Origin: Dehalococcoidales bacterium
GTDB taxonomy: Bacteria; Chloroflexota; Dehalococcoidia; Dehalococcoidales; UBA5627
Assembly: GCA_041656115.1 (NCBI GenBank)
Contig: JBBAED010000005.1
Coordinates: 25,638 to 89,637, forward strand
Length of the DNA stretch: 64,000 nucleotides
Direction of reading: 5' to 3'
The translations under genes and the position numbers were made by a program. Positions 7,600 to 16,307 of this stretch are shown in pieces. How positions within the stretch are numbered: the stretch's first letter is position 1; the number at the start of each line of letters is the position of its first letter. The notes under the pieces were generated by a model, which saw only the letters and a list, made by a program, of their open reading frames with translations, was not told the DNA's origin and searched no databases.

Positions 7600-8868
7600 T
7601 TAAGTGCTTGCGGTTAAAATTTCTTTTAGTTTGGGGATTAAACAGTCCCAGGATAAATTTTCTTGTCCGGCGGCGGCCATATCTTTTAAAACAACGGTTT
7701 GCGAGGCCACTTCCTCGTCGCCGATAATAATTGCAAAGCGCATATTAAGATTATTGGCTTGCCTTAATTGTGCCTTTAAACTCTTTGTTCCCGTTGATTG
7801 AATTATGCCGATGCCGGCATGCCTTAAATCGGATGCCAATTTTACCGCTGCCAGCTTGGCATTTTCGCCCATGTTTGCCAAAAAGACCGCCGGTTTACTG
7901 ATTACCGGAATCTGAACATCCTCCCTTTTAAGGTTGAGAATAATCCTTTCAATTCCGGCGGCAAATCCGATTGCCGCAGTGGGTTTACCGCCCAGTTCCG
8001 CTATTAGGTTATCGTAGCGTCCTCCGCCGCCGAGGGTGTTTTGTGCGCCTTCTGTTTCCGGCTGGATTTCAAAAACTGTTCTCGTATAGTAATCCAGCCC
8101 TCGAACCAGCCGATGGCTTATTGAATACGGCAAGCCGATATCATCAAGGTATTTTTTTAATAAATTAAAATGTTCGGCACAGCTATCACATAAATAATCG
8201 GCGCTTTTGGGAGCGTTATCAATCAGTTTTTGACAGCCGGGTTGTTTGCAATCCAAAAGCCTTAAAGTGTTGCGTTCCCTTCTGGTTTGGCAGTCTTTAC
8301 AAAGCTGCTCGCCGCAGTTGTCATAATAATCGCGTAATTTTTGCAGATAATTCGGGCGGCATTCGGAACAGCCGATACTGTTAACGATTAGCGACAATTT
8401 TTTAAGGCCGAGTGATTCATAGAATCGCCATGCCATTTCAATTACTTCGGCATCAATTACGGGGTCGGCATCTCCGATTGCCTCGTAGCCGAATTGATGG
8501 AACTCCCTTAAACGACCGGCTTGCGGCCTTTCGTAGCGGTAGATTGAAGTTAAATAAAACAGCTTTACCGGTTGCGGCAAGTTTGCCATCCCGTGTTCGA
8601 TATAAGCGCGGCAAACCGAGGCGGTTCCTTCAGGTCTTAACGTAATATCGTTACCGCCTTTATCCTGAAAAGAATACATTTCTTTTTCGACGATATCCGT
8701 TCCGTCCCCGATACTGCGGGTAAAAAGCTTTGTGTTTTCAAACGTAGGGGTATCTATTCGCTCATAACCGTACAAACCGCAGATCAAAGAGGCTTTCTGC
8801 TCGATATATCGGCGATAAGCCTGTTCTGCGGGTAAAATATCCGCTGTGCCTCGAGGTGCCTGATACAC
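7600..8868 (-). CDS. hisS: Histidyl-tRNA synthetase
   Basis: 422 residues, a class II aminoacyl-tRNA synthetase. Motif 2 is seen in YRYERPQAGRLREFHQFGYE, the histidine-specific HisA signature in LVRGLDYYTRTVFE, and motif 3 in AAIGFAAGIERII. The C-terminal ~90 residues form the anticodon-binding domain. The start is GTG at 8868, with GGAGATAAA directly upstream; the opening YQAPRGTADILP is the family N-terminus. It charges tRNA-His in the cytoplasm. It is divergent from rel, with a 117-bp intergenic region. Confidence 0.96.
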   Translation of the reverse strand: MYQAPRGTADILPAEQAYRRYIEQKASLICGLYGYERIDTPTFENTKLFTRSIGDGTDIVEKEMYSFQDKGGNDITLRPEGTASVCRAYIEHGMANLPQPVKLFYLTSIYRYERPQAGRLREFHQFGYEAIGDADPVIDAEVIEMAWRFYESLGLKKLSLIVNSIGCSECRPNYLQKLRDYYDNCGEQLCKDCQTRRERNTLRLLDCKQPGCQKLIDNAPKSADYLCDSCAEHFNLLKKYLDDIGLPYSISHRLVRGLDYYTRTVFEIQPETEGAQNTLGGGGRYDNLIAELGGKPTAAIGFAAGIERIILNLKREDVQIPVISKPAVFLANMGENAKLAAVKLASDLRHAGIGIIQSTGTKSLKAQLRQANNLNMRFAIIIGDEEVASQTVVLKDMAAAGQENLSWDCLIPKLKEILTAST

Positions 8869-8924
8869 TTTATCTCCTGTTCGTTTGGCTCGGATACCGA
8901 GTAAACTAAAAACAACTTAGCACT

Positions 8925-8953
8925 TTGCCAACCTGCTAATGTTCCTCTATACT
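8925..8953 (+). promoter_or_regulatory. Sigma-70 promoter of rel
   Basis: TTGCCA (8925-8930), 17 bp, TATACT (8948-8953); a TATAAT directly follows at 8954-8959. The transcript would begin near 8960, about 26 nt before the rel start. Confidence 0.6.
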
Positions 8954-8985
8954 TATAATTAATATCCCGGCAAAGTACAGTTCTT

Positions 8986-11157
8986 ATGTTAAAACAAAAA
9001 AACGTAACGGTCAATAAATTATTGGAAAAAGCCGCTGCTTATTTGCCGCCTGAAAAGGTGGCTTTGGTGGAGCGCGCCTATAAGTTTGCCGAAAAGGCGC
9101 ACGAAGGGCAGTTCCGTGAATCGGGGGAACCTTACCTCGAACATCCGCTGCAAGTGGCAATTATGTTGGCCGATTTGCAACTGGATGCCGGTACTTTGGC
9201 AGCGTCCCTGATGCATGATGTTTGCGAAGATTGCGGTGTGCCTCTTTCTGAGATTGAAGGAGAGTTTGGGACTGAGGTTGCCAAGTTAGTTGACGGGGTG
9301 ACCAAGTTATCGCAGCTTTCGTTGCATTTACCCGAGGAAGTGGTGCTTAAAAGCAGTACGGCTGACGGTCAACAGCAAGCCGAAAGCCTCCGTAAAATGC
9401 TGGTTGCGATGGCGGAGGATTTGCGGGTTGTTTTTATTAAGCTCGCAGACCGCTTACATAATATGCGCACCCTTGATGCTTTGCCGCCGGAAAAACAACG
9501 CCGTGTTGCCCGTGAAACAATGGATATCTATGCCCCATTAGCACATCGTTTGGGGATATGGGAATTAAAATGGGAATTGGAAGACCTTTCATTCCGCTAT
9601 CTTGAACCCAAAAGATACGAACAATTATCAAAAATGGTTGCCGGTAAACGTGACGAACGCGAAGCGTTTATTAAAAAGGTCATCGAAATCGTTAAAGAAG
9701 AATTTGCGCGGGTCGGATTTAAGGCCGAAATAACCGGCCGCCCGAAGCATTTATACAGCATTAATCAGAAAATCCAGAAGTATGAGGCACAGAATAAACA
9801 GTTTAACGATATTTATGACCTCTTTGCGTTAAGGGTCTTGGTTGATACGGTGCAAGATTGCTACAACGCGGTCGGCATAGTGCACAGTATGTGGCATCCC
9901 GTTCCGGGGGCCTTTGACGACTATATCGCCAATCCTAAACCGAACGGTTATCAATCGCTGCATACCGTGGTTCTGTCGTTTGGTACCACCCCGATTGAAA
10001 TTCAGATACGCACACACGATATGCACTATACTGATGAATACGGAATTGCTGCCCATTGGCGCTATAAAGAGGGCAAAAAGGAATCCTCGCCCTATGAGGA
10101 AAGAATCGGATGGTTAAGACAGCTTATTGATTGGCACCGGGAATTAAGCGGTACCGAAGAATTCCTTGAATCGGTTAAAACCGATATTTTCATTGATCAG
10201 GTCTTCGTTTTTACCCCTAAAGGCGAGGTTAAAGACCTTCCGAAAGGGGCGACACCCTTAGATTTTGCTTATCGGATTCATACCGAACTTGGGCATCGAT
10301 GTGTCGGCGCAAAAGTAAACGGACGATTAGTGTCGTTAAGCTCACGCCTTAGTAACGGGGATGTGGTGGAAATTATAACCACAAAACGTGATAAGGGCCC
10401 CAGCAGGGACTGGATGAATCCGCACTTAGGCTATGTTCATACTTCGCATGCCCGCGAAAAAATCCGCCAATGGTTTAAGCGACAAGAGCGCGAAGAAAAC
10501 ATTGAGCAGGGTCGCATTCTTTTGGATAAAGAACTTAAACAGTTGGGAATGAGAGACACCGACCGCGAATCAATTGCCAAATCGTTTAAATACTCAAGCG
10601 TGGACGAATTCCTGGCTGCTATAGGGTACGGCGGTGTCAATATTGAGAGCATTGCTTTAAAATTGGCTTCACATCAGGAACAGCCGCGCCTGATTCCGGA
10701 AACGGTCCAGCCTAAAAAAATTAAGTCCGAAGTGCAGGTACTGGGTGTCGGCGAGCTTCTAACGAATATTGCCCAATGCTGCAACCCGGTTCCCGGCGAT
10801 GATATTGTCGGGTATGTAACGCGCAGCCGCGGCATAACGATTCATCGCCGTGATTGTTATAACGTAATCAACGAGGATGAAAAAGAAAGACTGATTGAGG
10901 TAGAGTGGGGACAAACCGAGGCGCAATATCCGGTTAGTGTTCAGGTTAACGCTTGGGATAGGGTCGGTTTGGTACGGGATGTCTCTACCGTAATTGCCGA
11001 AGAAAAAGTGAATATCTTCAATATGACAGTCACCGAAAACGAAGATCGGATTACAACAATTACGCTTACGCTCGAAACTAAGGGGTTGGTGCATCTGAGC
11101 CGTGTTCTTGGCAGAATCGGCGGGGTCAAGGGTGTACTAAGTATTAACCGCGTTTAA
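8986..11157 (+). CDS. rel: Bifunctional (p)ppGpp synthetase/hydrolase, RelA/SpoT family
   Basis: 723 residues with the full long-RSH layout. The HD hydrolase domain has H77-D78 and E81-D82, so hydrolase activity is expected. The synthetase domain is at about residues 245-360 (YDLFALRVLVDTVQDCY; NPKPNGYQSLHT), followed by TGS (about 400-465; FTPKGEVKDLPKGATPLDFAYRIH begins it) and a C-terminal ACT domain. It makes ppGpp during starvation at the ribosome and degrades it otherwise. No strong ribosome site precedes the ATG. It is the only rel-type gene in the window, as in most bacteria outside the proteobacteria. Confidence 0.95.
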   Translation: MLKQKNVTVNKLLEKAAAYLPPEKVALVERAYKFAEKAHEGQFRESGEPYLEHPLQVAIMLADLQLDAGTLAASLMHDVCEDCGVPLSEIEGEFGTEVAKLVDGVTKLSQLSLHLPEEVVLKSSTADGQQQAESLRKMLVAMAEDLRVVFIKLADRLHNMRTLDALPPEKQRRVARETMDIYAPLAHRLGIWELKWELEDLSFRYLEPKRYEQLSKMVAGKRDEREAFIKKVIEIVKEEFARVGFKAEITGRPKHLYSINQKIQKYEAQNKQFNDIYDLFALRVLVDTVQDCYNAVGIVHSMWHPVPGAFDDYIANPKPNGYQSLHTVVLSFGTTPIEIQIRTHDMHYTDEYGIAAHWRYKEGKKESSPYEERIGWLRQLIDWHRELSGTEEFLESVKTDIFIDQVFVFTPKGEVKDLPKGATPLDFAYRIHTELGHRCVGAKVNGRLVSLSSRLSNGDVVEIITTKRDKGPSRDWMNPHLGYVHTSHAREKIRQWFKRQEREENIEQGRILLDKELKQLGMRDTDRESIAKSFKYSSVDEFLAAIGYGGVNIESIALKLASHQEQPRLIPETVQPKKIKSEVQVLGVGELLTNIAQCCNPVPGDDIVGYVTRSRGITIHRRDCYNVINEDEKERLIEVEWGQTEAQYPVSVQVNAWDRVGLVRDVSTVIAEEKVNIFNMTVTENEDRITTITLTLETKGLVHLSRVLGRIGGVKGVLSINRV

Positions 11158-11206
11158 CCGCAAACCGGTTAAAGTTGCGGTTTTGGAAATATCCGCATTC
11201 CCCCCT

Positions 11207-11235
11207 TTGTCTTAAAATAATTTTTATTGTATAAT
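11207..11235 (+). promoter_or_regulatory. Sigma-70 promoter of rpsT
   Basis: TTGTCT (11207-11212), 17 bp, TATAAT (11230-11235). The ribosome site CAGGAGGAATAAT follows directly before the TTG start. Confidence 0.7.
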
Positions 11236-11260
11236 GTGAAACAGTTTCAGGAGGAATAAT

Positions 11261-11539
11261 TTGCCTAATATTGAATCAGCTAAAAAACAGCAGAGAAAAT
11301 CGCTGAAAAGAAAGACTGTCAACAAAACTAACGTTAGTAAAACCAGAACCGCTTTGAAAATAGCGGAAGCATCAATTGCCTCCGGCGATTTGCAAAAAGC
11401 CGAACAGGATGTTAAAGCTGCCGCAAGCGCTTTGGATAGAGCAGTAGGTAAGGGTGTTGTCCACTCCAACAATGCTTCTCGTCATAAGTCCAGGTTGGAA
11501 AAAGGGCTTAACAAAGCTAAAGCCGCTTCTGCCGAATAG
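11261..11539 (+). CDS. rpsT: 30S ribosomal protein S20
   Basis: 92 residues starting at TTG 11261 (initial residues MPNIESAKKQQRKS). The protein is strongly basic and helical, as S20 should be, with the conserved SAKKQQR start, an RTALK segment in the first half and VVHSNNASRHKSRLEK near the end. It binds 16S rRNA early in 30S assembly. A strong AGGAGG site 6 nt upstream fixes the non-ATG start. It is transcribed alone from its own promoter, with a hairpin after it. Confidence 0.95.
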   Translation: MPNIESAKKQQRKSLKRKTVNKTNVSKTRTALKIAEASIASGDLQKAEQDVKAAASALDRAVGKGVVHSNNASRHKSRLEKGLNKAKAASAE

Positions 11540-11566
11540 TTAGCATCAAGTTCAGTAGTATCAGTA

Positions 11567-11600
11567 AGCTGCCGCAAAACGGCAGCTGCTTGTTTATCCC
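11567..11600 (+). terminator. Hairpin after rpsT, probable weak terminator
   Basis: AGCTGCCG (11567-11574) pairs perfectly with CGGCAGCT (11580-11587) around a CAAAA loop, followed by GCTTGTTTATCC. The T tract is imperfect. Confidence 0.5.
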
Positions 11601-11616
11601 CTTTTGCATTTGTTTG

Positions 11617-11661
11617 TTGACAATGCCTTGTTGTTCCCTTAGAATTACAGAACAATTGTTC
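11617..11661 (+). promoter_or_regulatory. lexA promoter with LexA operator
   Basis: TTGACA (11617-11622), 17 bp, TAGAAT (11640-11645), then the perfect palindrome GAAC-AATT-GTTC at 11650-11661, which covers the expected transcription start. GAAC-N4-GTTC is the Gram-positive-type SOS box, so LexA should repress its own gene. Confidence 0.85.
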
Positions 11662-11677
11662 TTATGAGGTTGCAACA

Positions 11678-12325
11678 TTGAAAACCGAAGGCTTGTCGGG
11701 CAGGCAGCAACGTATTCTTGAATTTATCTATAAATTCCGGAAAGATTACAGTTACCCTCCCAGCGTGCGTGATATTGTTGCCGGGTGCGGTTTAAGCTCC
11801 ACCTCGGTTGCTGACTACAACCTCAAAATTCTTGAAAAAAAGAACCTAATCCGCTGCCGTAAAGAAGTTTCGCGCGGGATAGAGTTACTTTCCCTGCCTA
11901 GTTTAAGCGAAAGCCTGAATGTTCCCATTATCGGGCATATTGCTGCCGGCGAGCCGATACCGGTCCCCGATAACGATGCGTGGGATATTACCTCAAATGC
12001 GGATACGATAGAAGTTACCCGTGATATTATCCGCGGCAAAGAGGGGGTTTATGCTCTAAAGGTAAAGGGTAATTCAATGATTGAAGACCTGATTAACGAT
12101 GGCGATCTTGTTCTTTTACAATCGGTTAACGTCGTTGAAAACGGAGAAACCGCCGCTATCTGGTTAAAATCCGAAAAAGAAGCAACCCTTAAACATTTTT
12201 ACCGGGAACCCTCGGGCAGAATTCGCCTCCAACCGGCAAACAGCCAAATGAGCCCGATTTATACCGACTCCGCAAACGTTGAGATTCAAGGTAAAGTGAT
12301 TGCCGTTATCCGGCGTATGGATTAG
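11678..12325 (+). CDS. lexA: LexA repressor (SOS regulator, self-cleaving)
   Basis: 215 residues. The N-terminal winged helix covers about 1-65 (SGRQQRILEFIYKF; YPPSVRDI). The S24 peptidase-like domain has the cleavage site A90-G91 in HIAAGEP, the nucleophile S133 in GNSMIED and the general base lysine in EATLKHF (about 172). DNA damage activates RecA, which triggers cleavage and derepression. The start is TTG at 11678, with GAGG 8 nt upstream. The operator in its own promoter fits autoregulation. The linker of about 20 residues before the cleavage site is typical. Confidence 0.95.
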   Translation: MKTEGLSGRQQRILEFIYKFRKDYSYPPSVRDIVAGCGLSSTSVADYNLKILEKKNLIRCRKEVSRGIELLSLPSLSESLNVPIIGHIAAGEPIPVPDNDAWDITSNADTIEVTRDIIRGKEGVYALKVKGNSMIEDLINDGDLVLLQSVNVVENGETAAIWLKSEKEATLKHFYREPSGRIRLQPANSQMSPIYTDSANVEIQGKVIAVIRRMD

Positions 12326-12572
12326 CTTTACTTGTTTATCGCAATTTAAGCCTGTGCGGTTTAAGAATCTGCGGACTGTGAAACCGAAACACCAATCCGC
12401 TGTGCATCTTGGATTATCTTCTCTTTAATCGCCTACAAGCTTATTACGGTGTCAATTCTTTATTATTTTGTTGGCCGATATTAATATGCTTTTAAAAAGG
12501 TAAGGGGAGTCCCAATATCTATTGGAACATACTCCAGGTGTTCGGCGTGGAAAGATAATTAAAATTCCAATC

Positions 12573-13220
12573 CTACTTCGGTTTTTCTTCTTTGGATTTA
12601 GCTTTAATTGTGTCGAAAATCAAATCCCTTTTGCGCTTAGTATTTTTGATTGCCAAGACAGCGGTCGGTAAAAACTTAATAAAACTGATTAAAAATAAAA
12701 GGGCGGCCATAGTTGTCGCAAGGGCCGATTGTGTACTGATCCATACCATAAACGGAAGGGCAATAAGAGCCAAAGCCATTGCAAGCGGTACATTTTTGGT
12801 GATTGCCAAGGGAATAATGATGATAACAAAAAAGATTCCCAGTTGAAGCGGATAGCCGTACGCTATCAGTGAGGCGATAATAATACCGATAGCGGTTGCC
12901 ATTCCTTTGCCGCCGGTAAATCGCAGCCAAGGCATCCAATTATGGCCGATAACAGATGCCAATCCGCTAATTAAAACAAAGGAATCTGCGGCATTAAGCC
13001 CGTATTTGGCGATAACAACGGCAATAACGCCCTTAGCGATATCGGTGGTGACGACAATCAGCGCAGGTGCAATCCCAACCTCGCGAAAGACATTCATAAA
13101 GCCGACATTTCCGCCGCCGAGCGTGCGGATATCCTTGCCGACCCAAAGACGGGTAACGATATAGGCAGTGGGAATTGTCCCCAACAGGTAGCCAATAATA
13201 ACAGCCAGAGCTTCAGACAT
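12573..13220 (-). CDS. plsY: Acyl-phosphate:glycerol-3-phosphate acyltransferase PlsY
   Basis: About 215 residues with several membrane spans. The family motifs are present: GGGNVGFMNVFR near residue 38 (the usual form is SGNxGATN, so some drift is seen), a TDIAKG segment, and GHNWMPWLRFTGGKG. It transfers an acyl group from acyl-phosphate to glycerol-3-phosphate, the first step of phospholipid synthesis. A GGGGTGA ribosome site favours ATG 13220; GTG 13229 is possible. The 247-bp stretch between lexA and this gene holds only a small inverted repeat (CCAATATCTATTGG near 12513). Confidence 0.9.
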   Translation of the reverse strand: MSEALAVIIGYLLGTIPTAYIVTRLWVGKDIRTLGGGNVGFMNVFREVGIAPALIVVTTDIAKGVIAVVIAKYGLNAADSFVLISGLASVIGHNWMPWLRFTGGKGMATAIGIIIASLIAYGYPLQLGIFFVIIIIPLAITKNVPLAMALALIALPFMVWISTQSALATTMAALLFLISFIKFLPTAVLAIKNTKRKRDLIFDTIKAKSKEEKPK

Positions 13221-13254
13221 CGGAATCACCCCGGTTATTTGTTAAAATTTTAGT

Positions 13255-14166
13255 TTAATAAACGGGAGTACACCATTCGATGTACTTTTCATTTTTGCCT
13301 TTGATAACGTCAAAATAAAGCTTTTGCAGCTTTAGGGTAATTTCTCCCGCATGCCCGTTACCCATTTTTTTATCCTCTATTTCGGTTACCGGGGTCAGAT
13401 GGGCGGCGGTGCCGGTTAAGAAGCACTCATCGGCGTTATACAGCTCATCGAGGCTGATTTTCTTTTCAATCGTGTCGATTCCAAGCTCGTTTTTGGCTAA
13501 AATCATAACGGTATCGCGGGTAATCCCCTTTAAGATGCTGTCTTTGGTAGTCGGTGTAAAGATTTTACCGTCTTTGATAACAAAGATATTTTCACCGCTG
13601 CCTTCGGATACAAATCCGTCATGAGTGAGCATAATCCCCTCATCAAACCCCCTCGATACAGCCTCCGATTTTGTAAGGGCATTATTTACGTATAAACCGG
13701 TTATTTTGGCACTGGGCGGGATAACGTTATCGGCAGGTCTTCTCCAAGATGAAATGCAGCAGCGGCAAGCATCTGTTTCAAGATATCTGCCCCACGGAAT
13801 TGCAAAAACAAAAAAGTCGTTTTCCAAGTCATGCAAACGCACGCCCATCGCCTGTGTGCTTTTGTAGGAGAGGGGGCGAATATAAATATCTTCTTTAAAG
13901 CCGCTTTTTTGGACGATATCGACGGTTATTTGGCATAATTCTTCGGTGGAGTAGGGTATTTTCATTTTTAGAAAGGCGCTGCCCTCGGCTAAGCGTTCGT
14001 AATGTTCTTTGAGGCGGAAAATAAAAACCTGCTTTTTGTCTTCGTTCCAGTTACCGCGGATGCCCTCGAACACCGCGGTTCCGTAATGGAGAGCATGGGT
14101 CATAATGCCGACTTTGGCATCTTCCAGCGGGATAAATTCATTGTTTAAAAAAGCGATTGACGGCAT
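13255..14166 (-). CDS. ilvE: Branched-chain amino acid aminotransferase (class IV PLP enzyme)
   Basis: 303 residues, standard length. The PLP-binding lysine is K154 in SAKITGLYVNN, and the fold-type IV signature EGSGENIFVIKDG follows. The N-terminal LHYGTAVFEGIRG segment is typical of IlvE. It interconverts leucine, isoleucine and valine with their 2-oxo acids in the cytoplasm. GGAGAG precedes the ATG. D-amino acid aminotransferase and aminodeoxychorismate lyase are related, but the length and LHYG/FEGIR signature favour IlvE. Confidence 0.92.
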   Translation of the reverse strand: MPSIAFLNNEFIPLEDAKVGIMTHALHYGTAVFEGIRGNWNEDKKQVFIFRLKEHYERLAEGSAFLKMKIPYSTEELCQITVDIVQKSGFKEDIYIRPLSYKSTQAMGVRLHDLENDFFVFAIPWGRYLETDACRCCISSWRRPADNVIPPSAKITGLYVNNALTKSEAVSRGFDEGIMLTHDGFVSEGSGENIFVIKDGKIFTPTTKDSILKGITRDTVMILAKNELGIDTIEKKISLDELYNADECFLTGTAAHLTPVTEIEDKKMGNGHAGEITLKLQKLYFDVIKGKNEKYIEWCTPVY

Positions 14167-14278
14167 AATACTCTCCTTAATTATTATTGGTTTACAGCCA
14201 AAATTATAACGCTATGGGTATGAATAGGCAAATCAGTTTGATTTGATTGCGTTTGTTTTAAATAACAAATTTTTGCGC

Positions 14279-14632
14279 TTAAAACGAAATAACCCGATCG
14301 GATTCAATTACCCATTCGGCAAGTTCGGGCATTGTTGATTGGATTGCTCCGTTTATGAGCGGTTTATCTTTGTATATCCCGCAACGGGCGATGCAGGAAC
14401 CGCAAACTTTTACTGCTATTCCTTTAGCAATCAGGGCGGCAAGCATTTCCGTTAAATTAAAATAACCTTCGGGAACCGGCAGCCCTTCTTTAGCTAAATC
14501 AATTGAATCGTTCATCAAGAATATTCTTAAATCCGTACCTTTTTCGGCTAACTTTTCGGCGAGCCTAAGCGCATTCCAGGTAACATCGGTTCCGTCATAA
14601 GGGGTTTTATTCAAAATAAGCAATATTTTCAT
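14279..14632 (-). CDS. DsrE/DsrF-like sulfur-relay protein
   Basis: 117 residues. It has the DsrE-like fold: opening MKILLILNKTPYDGTD, a strand-helix repeat, and conserved cysteines C77, C80 and C84 in the CGSCIARCG loop. In this family such a cysteine carries persulfide sulfur. A good ribosome site (GCAGGAG) precedes the ATG. It is on the minus strand with a J-domain gene and a methyltransferase gene, opposite the large Fe-S/metal cluster that starts at 15806, so a role in sulfur delivery is plausible but unproven. Confidence 0.8.
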   Translation of the reverse strand: MKILLILNKTPYDGTDVTWNALRLAEKLAEKGTDLRIFLMNDSIDLAKEGLPVPEGYFNLTEMLAALIAKGIAVKVCGSCIARCGIYKDKPLINGAIQSTMPELAEWVIESDRVISF

Positions 14633-14675
14633 TTTAAACTCCTGCTCAAACCGGTTGATTTAAATCGATTTGCTT

Positions 14676-14966
14676 TTAAATACTGTCGAACCAGTTATCT
14701 TTCCATTTTCGCATTTGTTCTTCGTAAGGATAAACATTGGCAACCGCATCTTCCTTGAAACTGTATTTGTAGGCGGCACAATAATCAAGCAGAACCTTAT
14801 AGGCTTGGTTAAGCTCTTTCATCATCTCGTCGCTTTCTTCAGCCCCTTTTTTATCGGGATGGTGGCGAACGGCAAGCTTGCGATAGTTGGCTTTAATTTC
14901 TTTAATGGTTGCCAGTTCTCCCAGATTTAAGGTCTTTCTTGCTTTATCGATATCAATGAAATTCAT
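14676..14966 (-). CDS. Small J-domain (DnaJ-like) protein
   Basis: 96 residues made almost entirely of a J domain: helix II basic face (KANYRKLAVRHH), the HPD motif at H36-P37-D38, and helix III with LNQAYKVLLDY. It lacks the Gly/Phe, zinc-finger and C-terminal substrate domains of true DnaJ. It should therefore stimulate a DnaK-type ATPase for a particular client, as co-chaperones of Fe-S biogenesis do. The ribosome site AAGGAGC supports the ATG. Confidence 0.85.
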   Translation of the reverse strand: MNFIDIDKARKTLNLGELATIKEIKANYRKLAVRHHPDKKGAEESDEMMKELNQAYKVLLDYCAAYKYSFKEDAVANVYPYEEQMRKWKDNWFDSI

Positions 14967-14987
14967 AACGCGCTCCTTTTGCGTTTT

Positions 14988-15677
14988 TCAGATCTTCTTA
15001 GCGGTAATTATCGTAAAACCGGCTGCGGGGTGATAACCTGTTTGAGGCTCTTCGATGGTATTTAAATTTTCGGGCGCCTGAAAAAGCGTCGAAACGACGG
15101 AATCAGTTACAAATCCGCTTTTTAGAAGCAACTCTTTTATCTCGTCAAAACTGTAGAAAGTGGCATATTTGTAAAAGCGATGCCCCTCTTTTTTCTTTTG
15201 TATGTAAAACTTACCCCACGGGCTTTCTTTTAAAACAAGCCCAAGCACCAATTTGCCGTCGGGGACTAAAATGCGGTTAATTTCTTTGAGAACAATTAAG
15301 GGTGAATCCAAAAAACAGAGCGTAACAATTAAAAAAACCGCCCCGAAAGAGTTAGCTTCAAAAGGTGTGTGTTCTCCTTGGGTAACAAAAACCTGAACCC
15401 CTCTGCTTCTGGCAATCTCAGCCATTTTGGCAGAAGGTTCAATACCGGTTTCAATCCCCAGCGCCAGGCTAAAACGGCCGCTGCCGGCTCCTATTTCCAG
15501 CCACGGTTTCGATAGTTCTGGCAGGATTGCTTTAAAGGCGTTAACCTCTGTGGCAAATGCGACGCGCCCTTTTTGGTTAAACCAATTGTCGTATTCTGCG
15601 GCGTATTTGTTAAAGGCGGCGCAGCAATCAATATCGGTAGCATCCGAATCCTGTCCGGAAATCTCTTCAAATAGCAT
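14988..15677 (-). CDS. Class I SAM-dependent methyltransferase
   Basis: 229 residues. Motif I is LEIGAGSGRFS near residue 57; the acidic residue after strand 2 is in TGIEPS; and motif-IV-like VFLIVTLCFLDS follows. This fits a Rossmann-fold methyltransferase of the UbiE/Methyltransf_11 type. The substrate cannot be told from the sequence. No strong ribosome site is visible before the ATG at 15677. It is transcribed away from the DUF134 cluster and may form an operon with the J-domain and DsrE genes downstream. Confidence 0.82.
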   Translation of the reverse strand: MLFEEISGQDSDATDIDCCAAFNKYAAEYDNWFNQKGRVAFATEVNAFKAILPELSKPWLEIGAGSGRFSLALGIETGIEPSAKMAEIARSRGVQVFVTQGEHTPFEANSFGAVFLIVTLCFLDSPLIVLKEINRILVPDGKLVLGLVLKESPWGKFYIQKKKEGHRFYKYATFYSFDEIKELLLKSGFVTDSVVSTLFQAPENLNTIEEPQTGYHPAAGFTIITAKKI

Positions 15678-15736
15678 CTTATTATCCGTAAAAGATATTT
15701 ATAAGGCGGGGATATATTAACCCGATATGGCCGAAT

Positions 15737-15787
15737 TTGACAAGCTTTTAGCTCTTTGTTAATATAGTTATGAGCATATGCTCATAA
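15737..15787 (+). promoter_or_regulatory. Promoter and 20-bp palindromic operator of the DUF134 gene
   Basis: TTGACA (15737-15742), 17 bp, TAATAT (15760-15765), then a perfect palindrome TTATGAGCATATGCTCATAA at 15768-15787 covering the transcription start. The position is that of a repressor site. The adjacent DUF134 helix-turn-helix protein is the likely ligand. Confidence 0.8.
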
Positions 15788-15805
15788 TAAACCGGAGAAT
15801 AAGAT

Positions 15806-16264
15806 TTGTCAAGACCGTTTAAATGCCGAAGAATAGCCAATGTTCCCGAGGTAACCCATTTTAAGCCGGCCGGAATTCCGCTTGACGATTTAGATGAAAT
15901 AGTGCTGTCGCTTGAAGAAGCGGAGGCTTTGCGCCTTAAAGAGCTGGAGGGGTTGGAACAGGAACGGGGGGCTCAAAAAATGAATATTTCACGCCCGACT
16001 TTTCAACGAGTGCTGGCGTCGGCCAGATTTAAAGTTGCCGATGCGCTGTTAAACGGCAAGGCAATTCGTATTGACGGCGGTAATTATGAACTGGCAAGGA
16101 ATCGTTACAGATGCCGTCGCAGGCATGAATGGGATGCGGAAAATATATCCGGACCCCCAATGGCTTGCCCGCGCTGCAACGATACCGATATCAGGCATGT
16201 GGTGCCCGGCAGGCATCACGGCGGAGCCGGAAGAGGCCATGGCAGGCACCGCCAAGGCGAATAA
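15806..16264 (+). CDS. DUF134 family DNA-binding protein (probable cluster regulator)
   Basis: 152 residues starting at TTG 15806. The family signature is clear: RPFKCRRIANVP at the start, FKPAGIPLDDLDEIVLSLEE, then EALRLKELEGLEQERGAQKM leading into a sigma-4-like helix-turn-helix (MNISRPTFQRVLASAR, residues about 55-75). The C-terminus has a CxxC-type cysteine pair (CPRCND) and a His/Gly-rich tail (HHGGAGRGHGRH) that could bind metal. Such proteins often sit beside NifX-like and MinD-like genes in anaerobes. The palindrome over its promoter suggests autoregulation; a redox or metal signal is an inference. Confidence 0.85.
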   Translation: MSRPFKCRRIANVPEVTHFKPAGIPLDDLDEIVLSLEEAEALRLKELEGLEQERGAQKMNISRPTFQRVLASARFKVADALLNGKAIRIDGGNYELARNRYRCRRRHEWDAENISGPPMACPRCNDTDIRHVVPGRHHGGAGRGHGRHRQGE

Positions 16265-16307
16265 TTTAGAAAATAAGAAATTTAAATAATATAAGGAGGC
16301 AAAAGTT

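Noticed and set aside
8925..8959. TTGCCA with the later TATAAT (8954-8959) as the rel promoter
   Set aside because: The spacer would be 23 bp; TATACT at 8948-8953 gives the proper 17 bp.
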